From NAT127 sp034717695 (lineage in GTDB: Bacteria > Pseudomonadota > Gammaproteobacteria > Pseudomonadales > Porticoccaceae): DNA of 64,000 bases. Where the stretch lies: the NCBI GenBank assembly GCA_034717695.1, contig JAYELS010000005.1, positions 62,001 to 126,000 on the forward strand, written 5' to 3'. Shown here in pieces: positions 17,432 to 25,697 of the stretch. The notes beneath the pieces were generated by a model. It saw only the letters and a list, made by a program, of their open reading frames with translations. It did not search any database and had not been told where the DNA came from. Position numbers and translations under genes: made by a program. How positions within the stretch are numbered: position 1 is the first letter of the stretch; each line of letters opens with the position of its first letter.

Positions 17432-18057
17432 AGGGCGCGGGGCTCCCGGTCCGGCTTGGCGTAGGCCAGGCGCGCCAGTTGGCGGGTCTCGTGGTAACCG
17501 TCGAGGCCGTTGATGGCGAGGGTGCCGGCACGGTCGAGGTCCAGGTGGCCGGTGGCGGCCACGCAATCGTCCGGCACCTCCACCAGCAGCACCTCGCCGA
17601 TCACCAGCACGGTGTCGTTGATGGCCAGGTGGTGGTGCTCCCGGTAGCCCATGCCGATGCGAATACGCGCCTCGGCCACGAAGGGCGCGGGGAAATCCCC
17701 GATCCACGCCTCCCCGAGACCGGTGGCGGCGAATTCCGACTGCTCCCGGGGATAGCGGGCGGAGGTCTGATGGGCCTTCGCCACCATACCCCCGTGGATG
17801 TGGTTGAGGCTGTAGTGGCCGGTGGCGAGGATATTCTCCAGGGTATCCCGGGGCACGGAGTGGGGCCTGAACACCATGGCGTTGAGGGGCGGGTGGGCGC
17901 CAACGTGCACCACCGAGCTGATCACCGCCAGGTTGGTGTGGCCACTGGCGGACACCGTGCCCACCAGATTGGCACTCTTGAAACCGGTGATGGCGTTGAT
18001 GAAATGGGTGCGGTAGTGCTTGTCGAGCTGGTCGATCTGATCGCGGCTAAGGCGCAC
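17428..18057 (-). CDS. flavin reductase-like / FMN-binding split-barrel protein
   Basis: Flavin reductase-domain protein (209 residues) of the kind that binds FMN and reduces it or uses it for small-molecule reduction. Family-like features are SANLVGTVSASGHTNLAVISSVVHVG near the N-terminus (flavin-phosphate region) and SVPRDTLENILATGHYSLNHI. Start is GTG at 18057 with GAGG about 7 bases upstream. It heads the operon with the DCC protein and SDR, all joined by 4-base overlaps, suggesting one redox function. Divergent from the PhoD-like gene. Confidence 0.82.
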   Translation of the reverse strand: MRLSRDQIDQLDKHYRTHFINAITGFKSANLVGTVSASGHTNLAVISSVVHVGAHPPLNAMVFRPHSVPRDTLENILATGHYSLNHIHGGMVAKAHQTSARYPREQSEFAATGLGEAWIGDFPAPFVAEARIRIGMGYREHHHLAINDTVLVIGEVLLVEVPDDCVAATGHLDLDRAGTLAINGLDGYHETRQLARLAYAKPDREPRAL

Positions 18058-18154
18058 GGGGTGTCCTCGGATGGAACGGCAAGGGGCTTCTCGACGTTGT
18101 AGCAGATTGCCGAGGTGGACACAAAATGAACAAATCCTCTACAAACCCCCGCTT

Positions 18155-18183
18155 TTGGCGTTTGCCCGCCCGCTCGGTATGAT
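18155..18183 (+). promoter_or_regulatory. promoter of the PhoD-like gene (apparently leaderless)
   Basis: A -35 box TTGGCG (18155-18160), a 17-base spacer and a -10 box TATGAT (18178-18183) precede the ATG at 18190 by only 6 bases. Transcription should start at or next to the A of the start codon, and no ribosome-binding site is visible. Confidence 0.6.
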
Positions 18184-18189
18184 CCGCCC

Positions 18190-20190
18190 ATGGCTCAAGA
18201 CACTCCCGCCCCCGCCAGCGAAATCCTCGCCGGCCCCATCCTCCGCCGCATCGAGCCCGGCCGCCTGGTGCTGTGGCTGGCGAGCCGCTCGCCCCTGGAG
18301 TTTCGCCTGCGTCTCGAGCTTGCGGAACCGGTCCAGCTCGCCCTTGACCCCGGTCGCCACCAGCATCAGGTGCGGGTCGGCACCCATTGCCATCTGCAGC
18401 TGCTGGATGTGCCCCTCGACACCCCGCTGCCGGAGGACACCGCCATCCCCTACGACCTGCAATGGCGCCGGGACGCCAGCGAAGGCTGGGTGGGCATCGC
18501 GGCGTGGGCACCGGACATCGCGCAACCCGGGCACGCCCTGCCCCGCCTGGTGGTGCGCAGCCGCCTGTCGAGGGTGCTCCACGGCTCCTGCCGCAAGCCC
18601 CACCACGGCGCCGAGGATGGCCTGGTGGCGGCCGAGCAGTGGCTGGAGGCCCGCGCCGACGACCCCGCCAGCTGGCCCACGGCGCTGCTCTTCACCGGCG
18701 ACCAGATCTACGCCGACGATGTGGCGGGGCCGATGCTCACCGCCATCCACCAGCTGATCGACGAACTGGGGCTCCATCCCGAAGCCCTCGACGGCGCCGT
18801 GGTCGCCGACAGCGCGGCGCTGTTTTCCAGCGAGTACAACTACTACCGGCGCAGCGAGCTGCTGCCCGCCAGCAAATCCAATCTCCCCCTGCAAAAGCGC
18901 TTCTTCGAGGGCGCCCGCAAGCCGATCTTCACCACCAGCAGCGCCGACAACCACCTGGTGACCCTGGCGGAGGTGATCGCCATGTACCTGCTGGTGTGGT
19001 CGCCGGAGCCCTGGCGCAACCTGCGGGAAGGGGAGCCGCCGCTGCCGGAGGGCAGGCGCCAGCGCTACCGGGACGAGCGCCAGCGACTGGTGCGCTTCGT
19101 GGAGGGGCTGCCCCGGGTGCGGCGCCTGCTCGCCCACCTGCCCACCCTGATGATCTTCGACGACCACGACATCACCGACGACTGGAACCTCACCGCCGAC
19201 TGGGAACAGGCCGCCTACGGCCACCCCTTTTCGCGGCGCATCATCGGCAACGCCCTGATCGGCTACCTGCTGTGCCAGGGCTGGGGCAACGATCCCGACG
19301 CCTTCACCGGCGACACCCTCGACCGGGTGGCCGCCTGGTCCCGGGAGCCCGACAGCGAGCACCAGGACGCCCTGATCGATCACCTGCTCGGCCTCCAGCG
19401 CTGGCACTACAGCCTGCCCACCGAGCCCAAGCTGCTGGTGCTCGACACCCGCACCCGGCGCTGGCGGGCCGAGCGCAACCTGCGCCGCCCCTCGGGCCTG
19501 ATGGACTGGGAGGCCCTCACCGAACTTCAGGGGGAGCTGCTCCACCACCCGGCGGTGGTGCTGGTGTCGCCGGCCCCCATCTTCGGCGTCAAGCTGATCG
19601 AGGTGGTGCAGCGGGTGTTCACCTGGCTGGGCAAGCCCCTCCTGGTGGACGCCGAGAACTGGATGGCCCACCGGGGCACCGCCAGCGTCATCCTCAATAT
19701 CTTCCGCCACACCCGCACACCCGCGCATTTCGTGATCCTGTCGGGGGACGTGCACTATTCCTTCATGTACGGGATACGGCTGCGGGGCCGGCGCGGCGGC
19801 CCCCGCCCGCACCTGTGGCAGATCACCAGCAGCGGCATCAAGAACTGCTTCCCCGCGCGCCTGCTGGACATCCTCGACCGCCTCAACCGCTGGCTGTACG
19901 CCCCCCGCTCCCCCCTCAACTGGCTGACCCGGCGCCGGCGCCTGAAAATCAGCCCCTACCGCCCCGCCACCGCATCCCGGGGCGAGCGGCTGTTGAACCG
20001 CGCGGGCATCGGTCATGTGCGCTTCGCCGAGGATGGCAAGCCGCTGGAGGTGGAGCAGATCAGCGCCGAGGGCGCGGTGGCGTTTGATCTCGGCGAACAG
20101 ACGGGCGGTGGAAAAGGATCAGTGGCGTTGTCGAGCCAGGAAACACCCTTGGACAAGCCTGCCGTCAACGACGGGGCGGATGTGACGTGA
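18190..20190 (+). CDS. PhoD-like metallophosphatase family protein
   Basis: Member of the PhoD-like alkaline phosphatase/phosphodiesterase superfamily, 666 residues. Metal-binding motifs are in order: FTGDQIYADD (about 175-184), FDDHDITDDWN (about 323-333) and LSGDVHYS (about 517-524). There is no signal peptide or Tat motif at the N-terminus (MAQDTPAPASEIL), so unlike secreted PhoD this protein is predicted cytoplasmic; the first ~130 residues form a beta-rich domain. Substrate unknown. It stands alone between the divergent redox operon and convergent rnpB. The last ~40 residues look like a disordered tail. Confidence 0.87.
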   Translation: MAQDTPAPASEILAGPILRRIEPGRLVLWLASRSPLEFRLRLELAEPVQLALDPGRHQHQVRVGTHCHLQLLDVPLDTPLPEDTAIPYDLQWRRDASEGWVGIAAWAPDIAQPGHALPRLVVRSRLSRVLHGSCRKPHHGAEDGLVAAEQWLEARADDPASWPTALLFTGDQIYADDVAGPMLTAIHQLIDELGLHPEALDGAVVADSAALFSSEYNYYRRSELLPASKSNLPLQKRFFEGARKPIFTTSSADNHLVTLAEVIAMYLLVWSPEPWRNLREGEPPLPEGRRQRYRDERQRLVRFVEGLPRVRRLLAHLPTLMIFDDHDITDDWNLTADWEQAAYGHPFSRRIIGNALIGYLLCQGWGNDPDAFTGDTLDRVAAWSREPDSEHQDALIDHLLGLQRWHYSLPTEPKLLVLDTRTRRWRAERNLRRPSGLMDWEALTELQGELLHHPAVVLVSPAPIFGVKLIEVVQRVFTWLGKPLLVDAENWMAHRGTASVILNIFRHTRTPAHFVILSGDVHYSFMYGIRLRGRRGGPRPHLWQITSSGIKNCFPARLLDILDRLNRWLYAPRSPLNWLTRRRRLKISPYRPATASRGERLLNRAGIGHVRFAEDGKPLEVEQISAEGAVAFDLGEQTGGGKGSVALSSQETPLDKPAVNDGADVT

Positions 20191-20225
20191 GCGCCGGGCC
20201 GTCAGCCCAACCCCAGTAGATCCCC

Positions 20226-20515
20226 GTCGTGGACAATCATTCCCATCCCCGACGATTTACAACAATAAGTGGGAGTCGGCCTGTAAGCCCGTCCCCTGTA
20301 GAGAGCCGTCGTGGACAATCATTCCCATCCCCGACAATTTACAAAAATAAGTGGGAGTCGGCCTGTAAGCCCGTCCCCTGTAGAGAGCCGTCGTGGACAA
20401 TCATTCCCATCCCCGACAATTTACAACAGTAAGTGGGAGTCGGCCTGTAAGCCCGTCCCCTGTAGAGAGCCGTCGTGGACAATCATTCCCATCCCCGACA
20501 ATTTACAAAAATAAG

Positions 20516-20542
<27 letters not shown>
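20226..20542 (-). repeat. 82-bp tandem array duplicating the 3' end of rnpB
   Basis: Units begin at 20226, 20308, 20390 and 20472 (period 82); the last runs into rnpB and is 71 bases. Read in the rnpB direction each downstream unit carries two segments of the rnpB 3' end: GGAATGATTGTCCACGAC and the P1 arm GGCTTACAGGCCGACTCCCA. In rnpB the two are joined by 7 bases including AGAACCC; in the copies an 18-base linker replaces them. Units differ only in the AACAATA/AAAAATA/AACAGTA spacer and one base in the most distal copy. A further degenerate piece is at about 20197-20225. E. coli rnpB is also followed by tandem repeats of its 3' end that include terminators, so a termination or processing role is plausible. 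Confidence 0.9.
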
Positions 20543-20904
<362 letters not shown>

Positions 20905-20911
20905 GGCGCGG

Positions 20912-20920
20912 AGGATAGCA
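20912..20920 (-). promoter_or_regulatory. rnpB: extended -10 promoter of rnpB
   Basis: On the minus strand TGCTATCCT gives a TGn extension and a -10 hexamer TATCCT (20912-20917) exactly 7 bases before the predicted 5' G of rnpB at 20904. The region where a -35 box would sit is occupied by the edge of the heptanucleotide repeat, and no good -35 hexamer is visible. Confidence 0.65.
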
Positions 20921-20940
20921 TTTTTGTTGATCTGGCGTCT

Positions 20941-20996
20941 GAAGTCTGAAGTCTGAAGTCTGAAGTCTGAAGTCTGAAGTCTGAAGTCTGAAGTCT
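20941..20996. repeat. heptanucleotide microsatellite (GAAGTCT) x 8
   Basis: Eight perfect copies of GAAGTCT, with a partial unit on each side. It lies 24 bases upstream of the rnpB -10 box. The remaining sequence to the metY stop (20997-21156) contains no gene; a GGGGA hairpin at about 21097-21115 lacks a T-run in the metY direction. Confidence 0.95.
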
Positions 20997-21156
20997 GACG
21001 CCATGATGGATCGGTGGAGCCCCCAAGGCTCGCCATTTTCCCCAGCATTGATTGAGGATATCCGCGCTGGCTGGCTTGGGTGATGAAGGGCTCCCCGATA
21101 AAAGGGGATCAACACTTTTGCATTTATCCCCAGGGGCCCATCTCAGCCCCGACCAA

Positions 21157-22431
21157 TCAGCGGGCCGCGGCCAGGGCCTGGTCGATATCGGCGATGATGT
21201 CGTCGATGTGCTCGATACCGATGGACAGGCGCACCATCTCCGGCCTGACGCCGGCGCGGGCCAATTCCTCGGTATTGAGCTGGCGGTGGGTGGTGGAGGC
21301 GGGGTGACAGGCCAGGGACTTGGCATCGCCGATGTTCACCAGGCGCAGAATCAGCTTCAGCGCGTCGATGAAACGGGCCCCCGCCGCCTCGCCCCCCTTG
21401 ATGCCGAAGCTGAGGATGCCGGAGGCCCGGCCACCGAGGATCTTGCGGCACAGGCCGTGGAAGGGACTGTCAGGCAAACCCGCGTAATTGACCCATTCAA
21501 CCTGCTCGTGGGCCTCGAGATAGCGGGCCACGTGAAGGGCGTTCTCGCAGTGGCGCTCCATGCGCAGCGCCAGGGTTTCCAGGCCCTGCATGATGTTGAA
21601 GGCATTCATCGGCGACAGCGCCGCACCCGTATTGCGCAGGGGCACCACCCGGCAGCGACCGATATAGGCAGCGGGGCCCAGGGCCTCGGTGTATACCACG
21701 CCATGGTAGGACGGGTCCGGCTCGTTGAGCATGGGGAAGCGCTCCCGGTGGGCCACCCAGTGAAAGCGGCCGGAATCGACGATGGCGCCGCCGATGGAGG
21801 TACCGTGGCCCCCGATGTACTTGGTCAGGGAGTGCACCGCGATGTCGGCGCCGTAGTCGAACACCTTGCACAGATAGGGCGTGGCCACGGTGTTGTCGAC
21901 GATCAGGGGCACGCCGTGGCGGTGGGCGATGGTGGCGAGGGCCTCGATGTCCACCACGTTGCCCGCCGGATTGCCGATGGATTCGCAGAACAGCGCCCGG
22001 GTGCGATGGTCGATCAGGGACTCGAGCCCCCGGTGGTCATCGCAGGACGCCATGCGCACCTCGATACCCTGGGTGGGAAAGGTGTGGGCAAACAGGTTGT
22101 AGGTGCCGCCGTACAGCTGGGTGGTGCTGACGATATTGTCGCCGGCCCGGCAGATGCACTGGATGGCGTAGGTGATCGCCGCCATGCCGGAGGCCAACGC
22201 CAGGGCGCCGACACCCCCTTCCATGGCGGCGAGGCGCGCCTCCAGCACCGCGTTGGTGGGGTTCATGATGCGGCTATAGATATTGCCAGGCACCACCAGG
22301 TTGAACAGGTCCGCCCCGTGCTGGGTGTTGTCGAAGGTGTACGAGGTGGTCTGGTAGATGGGGGTGGTGGCGGCGTGGGTGGTGGGATCCCCCTCGTAGC
22401 CGGCGTGCAGGGCCAGGGTTTCGAGTTTCAT
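21157..22431 (-). CDS. metY: O-acetylhomoserine (O-acetylserine) sulfhydrylase, Cys/Met metabolism PLP enzyme
   Basis: PLP-dependent gamma-replacement enzyme that makes homocysteine from O-acetylhomoserine and sulfide in methionine synthesis; cytoplasmic. 424 residues, the size of MetY rather than the shorter MetB/MetC. Visible are the phosphate-binding SRIMNPTNAVLEAR segment, the GGTYNLF cofactor-stacking region, the aspartate of PLIVDNTVATPY and the Schiff-base lysine in HSLTKYIGGHGTSIGG. ATG at 22431 is preceded by AAGGAG six bases upstream. It sits between rnpB and rsmI, with a long inverted repeat upstream. It could also act on other acyl-homoserines. Confidence 0.9.
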   Translation of the reverse strand: MKLETLALHAGYEGDPTTHAATTPIYQTTSYTFDNTQHGADLFNLVVPGNIYSRIMNPTNAVLEARLAAMEGGVGALALASGMAAITYAIQCICRAGDNIVSTTQLYGGTYNLFAHTFPTQGIEVRMASCDDHRGLESLIDHRTRALFCESIGNPAGNVVDIEALATIAHRHGVPLIVDNTVATPYLCKVFDYGADIAVHSLTKYIGGHGTSIGGAIVDSGRFHWVAHRERFPMLNEPDPSYHGVVYTEALGPAAYIGRCRVVPLRNTGAALSPMNAFNIMQGLETLALRMERHCENALHVARYLEAHEQVEWVNYAGLPDSPFHGLCRKILGGRASGILSFGIKGGEAAGARFIDALKLILRLVNIGDAKSLACHPASTTHRQLNTEELARAGVRPEMVRLSIGIEHIDDIIADIDQALAAAR

Positions 22432-22455
22432 GTTATCTCCTTGTCTTGGAATTAC

Positions 22456-22534
22456 AGTGGCGCGGCGCGGATTTCACGCCCGACCGATTACAGCATATCT
22501 TTTCGCCCCTGGCTTGGCGGAACCCCGCGCCACT
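22456..22534. repeat. 10-base inverted repeat in the rsmI-metY gap
   Basis: Perfect arms AGTGGCGCGG (22456-22465) and CCGCGCCACT (22525-22534) are separated by 59 bases; the outer arm touches the rsmI stop codon. Transcribed in the metY direction it could fold the metY leader. No match to a SAM riboswitch was recognised. A weak extended -10-like TGCTGTAAT lies in the loop. Confidence 0.45.
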
Positions 22535-23376
22535 CAGCCCTTGAGGGACAGCGCCCGCTGGTAAAGGGCATTCTTGCCGCCCCCGGTGATTTTCGCGGCG
22601 AGGGCCGCCGCCTGCTTGAGGGGCAGCTCGTCCATGAGCAGCTTGAGCACCCGCAGCTGCTCGGCCTCGTCAGCGCCGCTGGCGCTTTCCTCGGCGCCCC
22701 GCACCACCAGCACGATCTCGCCCCGCTGCTGGTTGCCATCGCCCCGCACCCGCTCCACCAGTGTCGCCAGGGGCGCGAAGATCAGGGTTTCATGGGTCTT
22801 GGTCAGCTCCCGGGCAAGGAGGGCCTCCCGCGCCGGGCCGAGCACCGCCGCCATGTCCTCCAGGGTGGCGAGGATGCGGTGGGGCGCCTCGTAAAAGATC
22901 AGGGTGCGGGTTTCCGCCGCGAGGGCGTCGAGAGTGGCGCGGCGCTGGGGGCTCTTGGCGGGCAGGAAGCCCTCGAAGGTGAAGCGGTCGCTGGGCAAGC
23001 CGGCAGCGCACAGGGCGGTGATGGCGGCGCAGGGGCCGGGGACGGGAACGATGGTGGCGCCCCGGGCCCGGGCCTCCCGCACCAGGCGGTAGCCCGGATC
23101 GGAGATCAGCGGGGTGCCGGCATCGGAGATCAACGCCACCGACTGGCCGGCGCCGAGCAGGTCGAGGATGCGGTTGAGCTGGCGCTCGTCGCTGTGGTCG
23201 TGGTAGGCAATCAGCGGCGTGGTGACGGCGAAATGGGCCAGCAGACGCCCGCTGTGGCGGGTGTCCTCGGCGGCCACCCAGTCCGCCTGTTGGAGAACTT
23301 GCAGGGCGCGGGGTACCATATCGCCCAGATTGCCAATCGGTGTCGCCACCACGTAGAGGTTTCCCGACTTGTCCAC
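22534..23376 (-). CDS. rsmI: 16S rRNA (cytidine-1402-2'-O) methyltransferase RsmI
   Basis: SAM-dependent tetrapyrrole-methylase-fold enzyme that methylates the ribose of C1402, next to the RsmH modification. About 280 residues. The N-terminal motif LYVVATPIGNLGD, AEDTRHSGRLL, ISDAGTPLISDPGYRLV and PGPCAAITALCAAGLPSDRF are diagnostic; GGGKNALYQRAL is the usual C-terminus. The frame is open further upstream, but homology begins at NLYVVAT, so GTG at 23376 (VDKSGN) is chosen. This start overlaps the start of divergent lpoA. Confidence 0.95.
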   Translation of the reverse strand: MDKSGNLYVVATPIGNLGDMVPRALQVLQQADWVAAEDTRHSGRLLAHFAVTTPLIAYHDHSDERQLNRILDLLGAGQSVALISDAGTPLISDPGYRLVREARARGATIVPVPGPCAAITALCAAGLPSDRFTFEGFLPAKSPQRRATLDALAAETRTLIFYEAPHRILATLEDMAAVLGPAREALLARELTKTHETLIFAPLATLVERVRGDGNQQRGEIVLVVRGAEESASGADEAEQLRVLKLLMDELPLKQAAALAAKITGGGKNALYQRALSLKG

Positions 23377-25243
23377 CCGCGCCTCGCTCCCCTTGTTGTC
23401 GTCACGCGCCCTGTTGTGCGCGCTTTGCCTGTTGGCGGTGGCCGCCTGCGGCACCCTGCCCGAGGCATCGAGGGACGAAGCATACACGAGGGCGCAAAAC
23501 CCCATCCAGTCCGCCCGCGCCCTGCTGGCGAGCGCCGCCGACCAGGCCTCCCCGGAGCGGGATCAAACCCGTGTCCGCGCCGCCCGCCTGCTCGCCGACA
23601 ACGGCCGCCCAGGGGAGGCGGAGGCGGCCCTCAAGGAAGTCAACGCCGCGGTGCTGGCCATCCCGGACCTGGCCGACTACAGCCTGCTCCACGCCCGCCT
23701 CGCCCTGGCGGACGAGCGCTTCTTCGAGGCCCGCGGCCTGCTCGCCAACGATCGGCTGGCGAGCAGCGTCGGCGAGATGAGCGCGCCCCAGCGCCGCGAG
23801 TGGCACCGCCTGCGGGGCGAGCTGCTGGCGCTGCTCGGCGACGACCTGGCGAGCGTGGCGGAACACAGCCAGCTGGCGGCGCTGCTCCAGGACGAGGACG
23901 AGCGCCTCGCCGTTCACGACCGCATCTGGCACAGCCTCTCCCAAATGCCGGAGCCGGCGCTGCGCACCGCCGTCCGCGCCGGCGGCGATCCGACGGTCAA
24001 CGGCTGGCTGCAACTGGCCCTCGCCACCCGCTCCGGCCAGGGGGATATCGCCCGCCAGCTGAACCGGATCGAAACCTGGCGCCAGGGCAACCCCGGCCAC
24101 CCGGCGGCCCGCCTGTTGCCCACCAGCCTGCAACAGGCGGCCGCGGCCCGGGGCGAACTGCCGGGCAGCGTCGCCCTGCTGCTGCCCCTTCGGGGCGATC
24201 TCGCCGCCGCCGCCGAGCCCCTCCGCGACGGTATCCTCGCCGCCTACTACGACGCGATGGCCGGTGGCGGCAAGCCGCCGGTGATCCGTATCCACGATAC
24301 CGCTGACAGCGACATCAACGCCCTCTACGACCGCGCGGTGGCGGACGGCGCCGAGCTGGTGATCGGCCCCCTCGCCAAGGATCGCCTGCAGGCCCTGATG
24401 GCGCGGACCGACCTGCCGGTGCCGGTGCTCGGCCTCAATTACGTGGACGACACCCCCAATCCCCACGCCAACCTCTACCAGTACGGCCTCGCGGTGGGCG
24501 ACGAAGCCCGCCAGCTGGCGGACCGCGCCTGGATCGAGGGGCGCCGCTCGGCCCTGGTGATCCGCCCCGACGCCGGCTGGGGCACCACCGCGTTCGAGAG
24601 CTTTCGCGGCCACTGGGAGAGCAAGGGCGGCCTGCTGCTCACCACCTCCCCCTACCGCAACGGCCAGATCGACTACACCGGGTTTCTCCAGTCCGCGCTG
24701 TTGCTGGCGGACAGCCAGGCGCGGGCCAACCGCCTGATGGGCGCCCTCGGCAAGAAGGTCAGCTACATCCCGCGCCGCCGCAAGGACGTGGACATGGTGC
24801 TGCTGCTCGCCTACCCCGACCACGGCCGCCAGTTCAAGCCCACCCTCGACTTTCTGTTCGCCAGCGACCTGCCGGTCTACGCCACCTCCCACATCTACGC
24901 CGGCAGCCCCAACCCGAGCCAGGACCAGGACCTCGACGGCATCCAGTTCACCGCCATGCCCTGGACCATTCCCGGCCTCGCCGACCACGACCTGACACCG
25001 GGGGAACCCCTCGCCCCGGCGTTCCGCAACCTGTTCGCCATGGGGGTCGACGCCTACCGCCTGCACCAGTGGCTGGGGCTGCTGCGGGCGCTGCCCGACA
25101 GCTCCCTGCAGGGCCAGAGCGGCAGCCTCGCCATGGGGAGCGGCAACCGGGTGGTGCGCACCCTGCCCCTCGCGGCCTTCAGCAACGGCCGGGTGGTGGT
25201 GGCGCCGACGGTGGCGGCGGGGGAGAGGTCGCCCGGCCGGTGA
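23369..25243 (+). CDS. lpoA: penicillin-binding protein activator lipoprotein LpoA
   Basis: Outer-membrane lipoprotein (LppC family) that reaches through the periplasm to activate PBP1a. 624 residues: a lipoprotein signal ending in AVAAC (lipobox VAAC), a helical TPR-like N-domain (to about 260) and a periplasmic-binding-protein-like C-domain starting at PGSVALLLPLRGDLAAAAEPLRDG. The first in-frame start is TTG at 23369, with AGAGG about 9 bases upstream; TTG at 23393 is the alternative and still gives a good signal peptide. No ATG exists before the signal sequence. Heads the operon lpoA-yraN-diaA-dolP. Confidence 0.93.
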   Translation: MSTRASLPLLSSRALLCALCLLAVAACGTLPEASRDEAYTRAQNPIQSARALLASAADQASPERDQTRVRAARLLADNGRPGEAEAALKEVNAAVLAIPDLADYSLLHARLALADERFFEARGLLANDRLASSVGEMSAPQRREWHRLRGELLALLGDDLASVAEHSQLAALLQDEDERLAVHDRIWHSLSQMPEPALRTAVRAGGDPTVNGWLQLALATRSGQGDIARQLNRIETWRQGNPGHPAARLLPTSLQQAAAARGELPGSVALLLPLRGDLAAAAEPLRDGILAAYYDAMAGGGKPPVIRIHDTADSDINALYDRAVADGAELVIGPLAKDRLQALMARTDLPVPVLGLNYVDDTPNPHANLYQYGLAVGDEARQLADRAWIEGRRSALVIRPDAGWGTTAFESFRGHWESKGGLLLTTSPYRNGQIDYTGFLQSALLLADSQARANRLMGALGKKVSYIPRRRKDVDMVLLLAYPDHGRQFKPTLDFLFASDLPVYATSHIYAGSPNPSQDQDLDGIQFTAMPWTIPGLADHDLTPGEPLAPAFRNLFAMGVDAYRLHQWLGLLRALPDSSLQGQSGSLAMGSGNRVVRTLPLAAFSNGRVVVAPTVAAGERSPGR

Positions 25244-25635
25244 AACTGCCCTTTGCCCGGCGCGACACGGTCAGCCCCGGCGACGCCGCCGAGGCCGCGG
25301 CCCGGGACTTTCTCAAGGCCCGCGGCCTCGCCATCCTCGCCAGCAACTTCCGCGCCCGCCAGGGGGAGATCGACATCATCGCCCGGGAGGGGGACACCCT
25401 GGTGTTCGCCGAGGTGCGGCTGCGGGCCGATCACCGCTTCGGGGACGGCGCCGCCTCCATCGACCCCCGCAAGCAACAGCGCCTGGCGCGCACCGCCGCA
25501 CACTACCTCGCCACCGAGGTGCGGGGGCCGGAGCCCCCCTGCCGCTTCGATGCCCTGTCCCTGCACCCCGCGCCCGGCCAATCCCCGCCGTTTCACGTGG
25601 AGTGGATTCGCGACGCCTTTCGCCCCGGTTTTTGA
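25240..25635 (+). CDS. yraN: YraN family protein (UPF0102, endonuclease-like fold)
   Basis: Small conserved protein (131 residues) with a restriction-endonuclease-like fold and no established function. The family motifs are GDAAEAAARDFLKARGLAIL, then the catalytic-like GEIDIIAREGDTLVFAEVR with the D-ExK-like pattern partly altered (EVRLR, where many relatives have EVKxR). The start is GTG at 25240, overlapping the lpoA stop (GTGA). Located between lpoA and diaA as in E. coli and Pseudomonas. Confidence 0.93.
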   Translation: MKLPFARRDTVSPGDAAEAAARDFLKARGLAILASNFRARQGEIDIIAREGDTLVFAEVRLRADHRFGDGAASIDPRKQQRLARTAAHYLATEVRGPEPPCRFDALSLHPAPGQSPPFHVEWIRDAFRPGF

Positions 25636-25697
25636 CAAGCCGCGGGCCCGGTGACACCCTATGCCCGCCGCAACGGCCTGCCGCAACGAGTAGTGAC

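Noticed and set aside
21090..21130. CCCC-GATAAAA-GGGG hairpin as metY terminator
   Set aside because: Short stem and no T-run in the metY direction; too weak to annotate.
22437..22533. SAM-type riboswitch upstream of metY
   Set aside because: No recognisable SAM-I/II/alpha core sequence; only an inverted repeat is visible.
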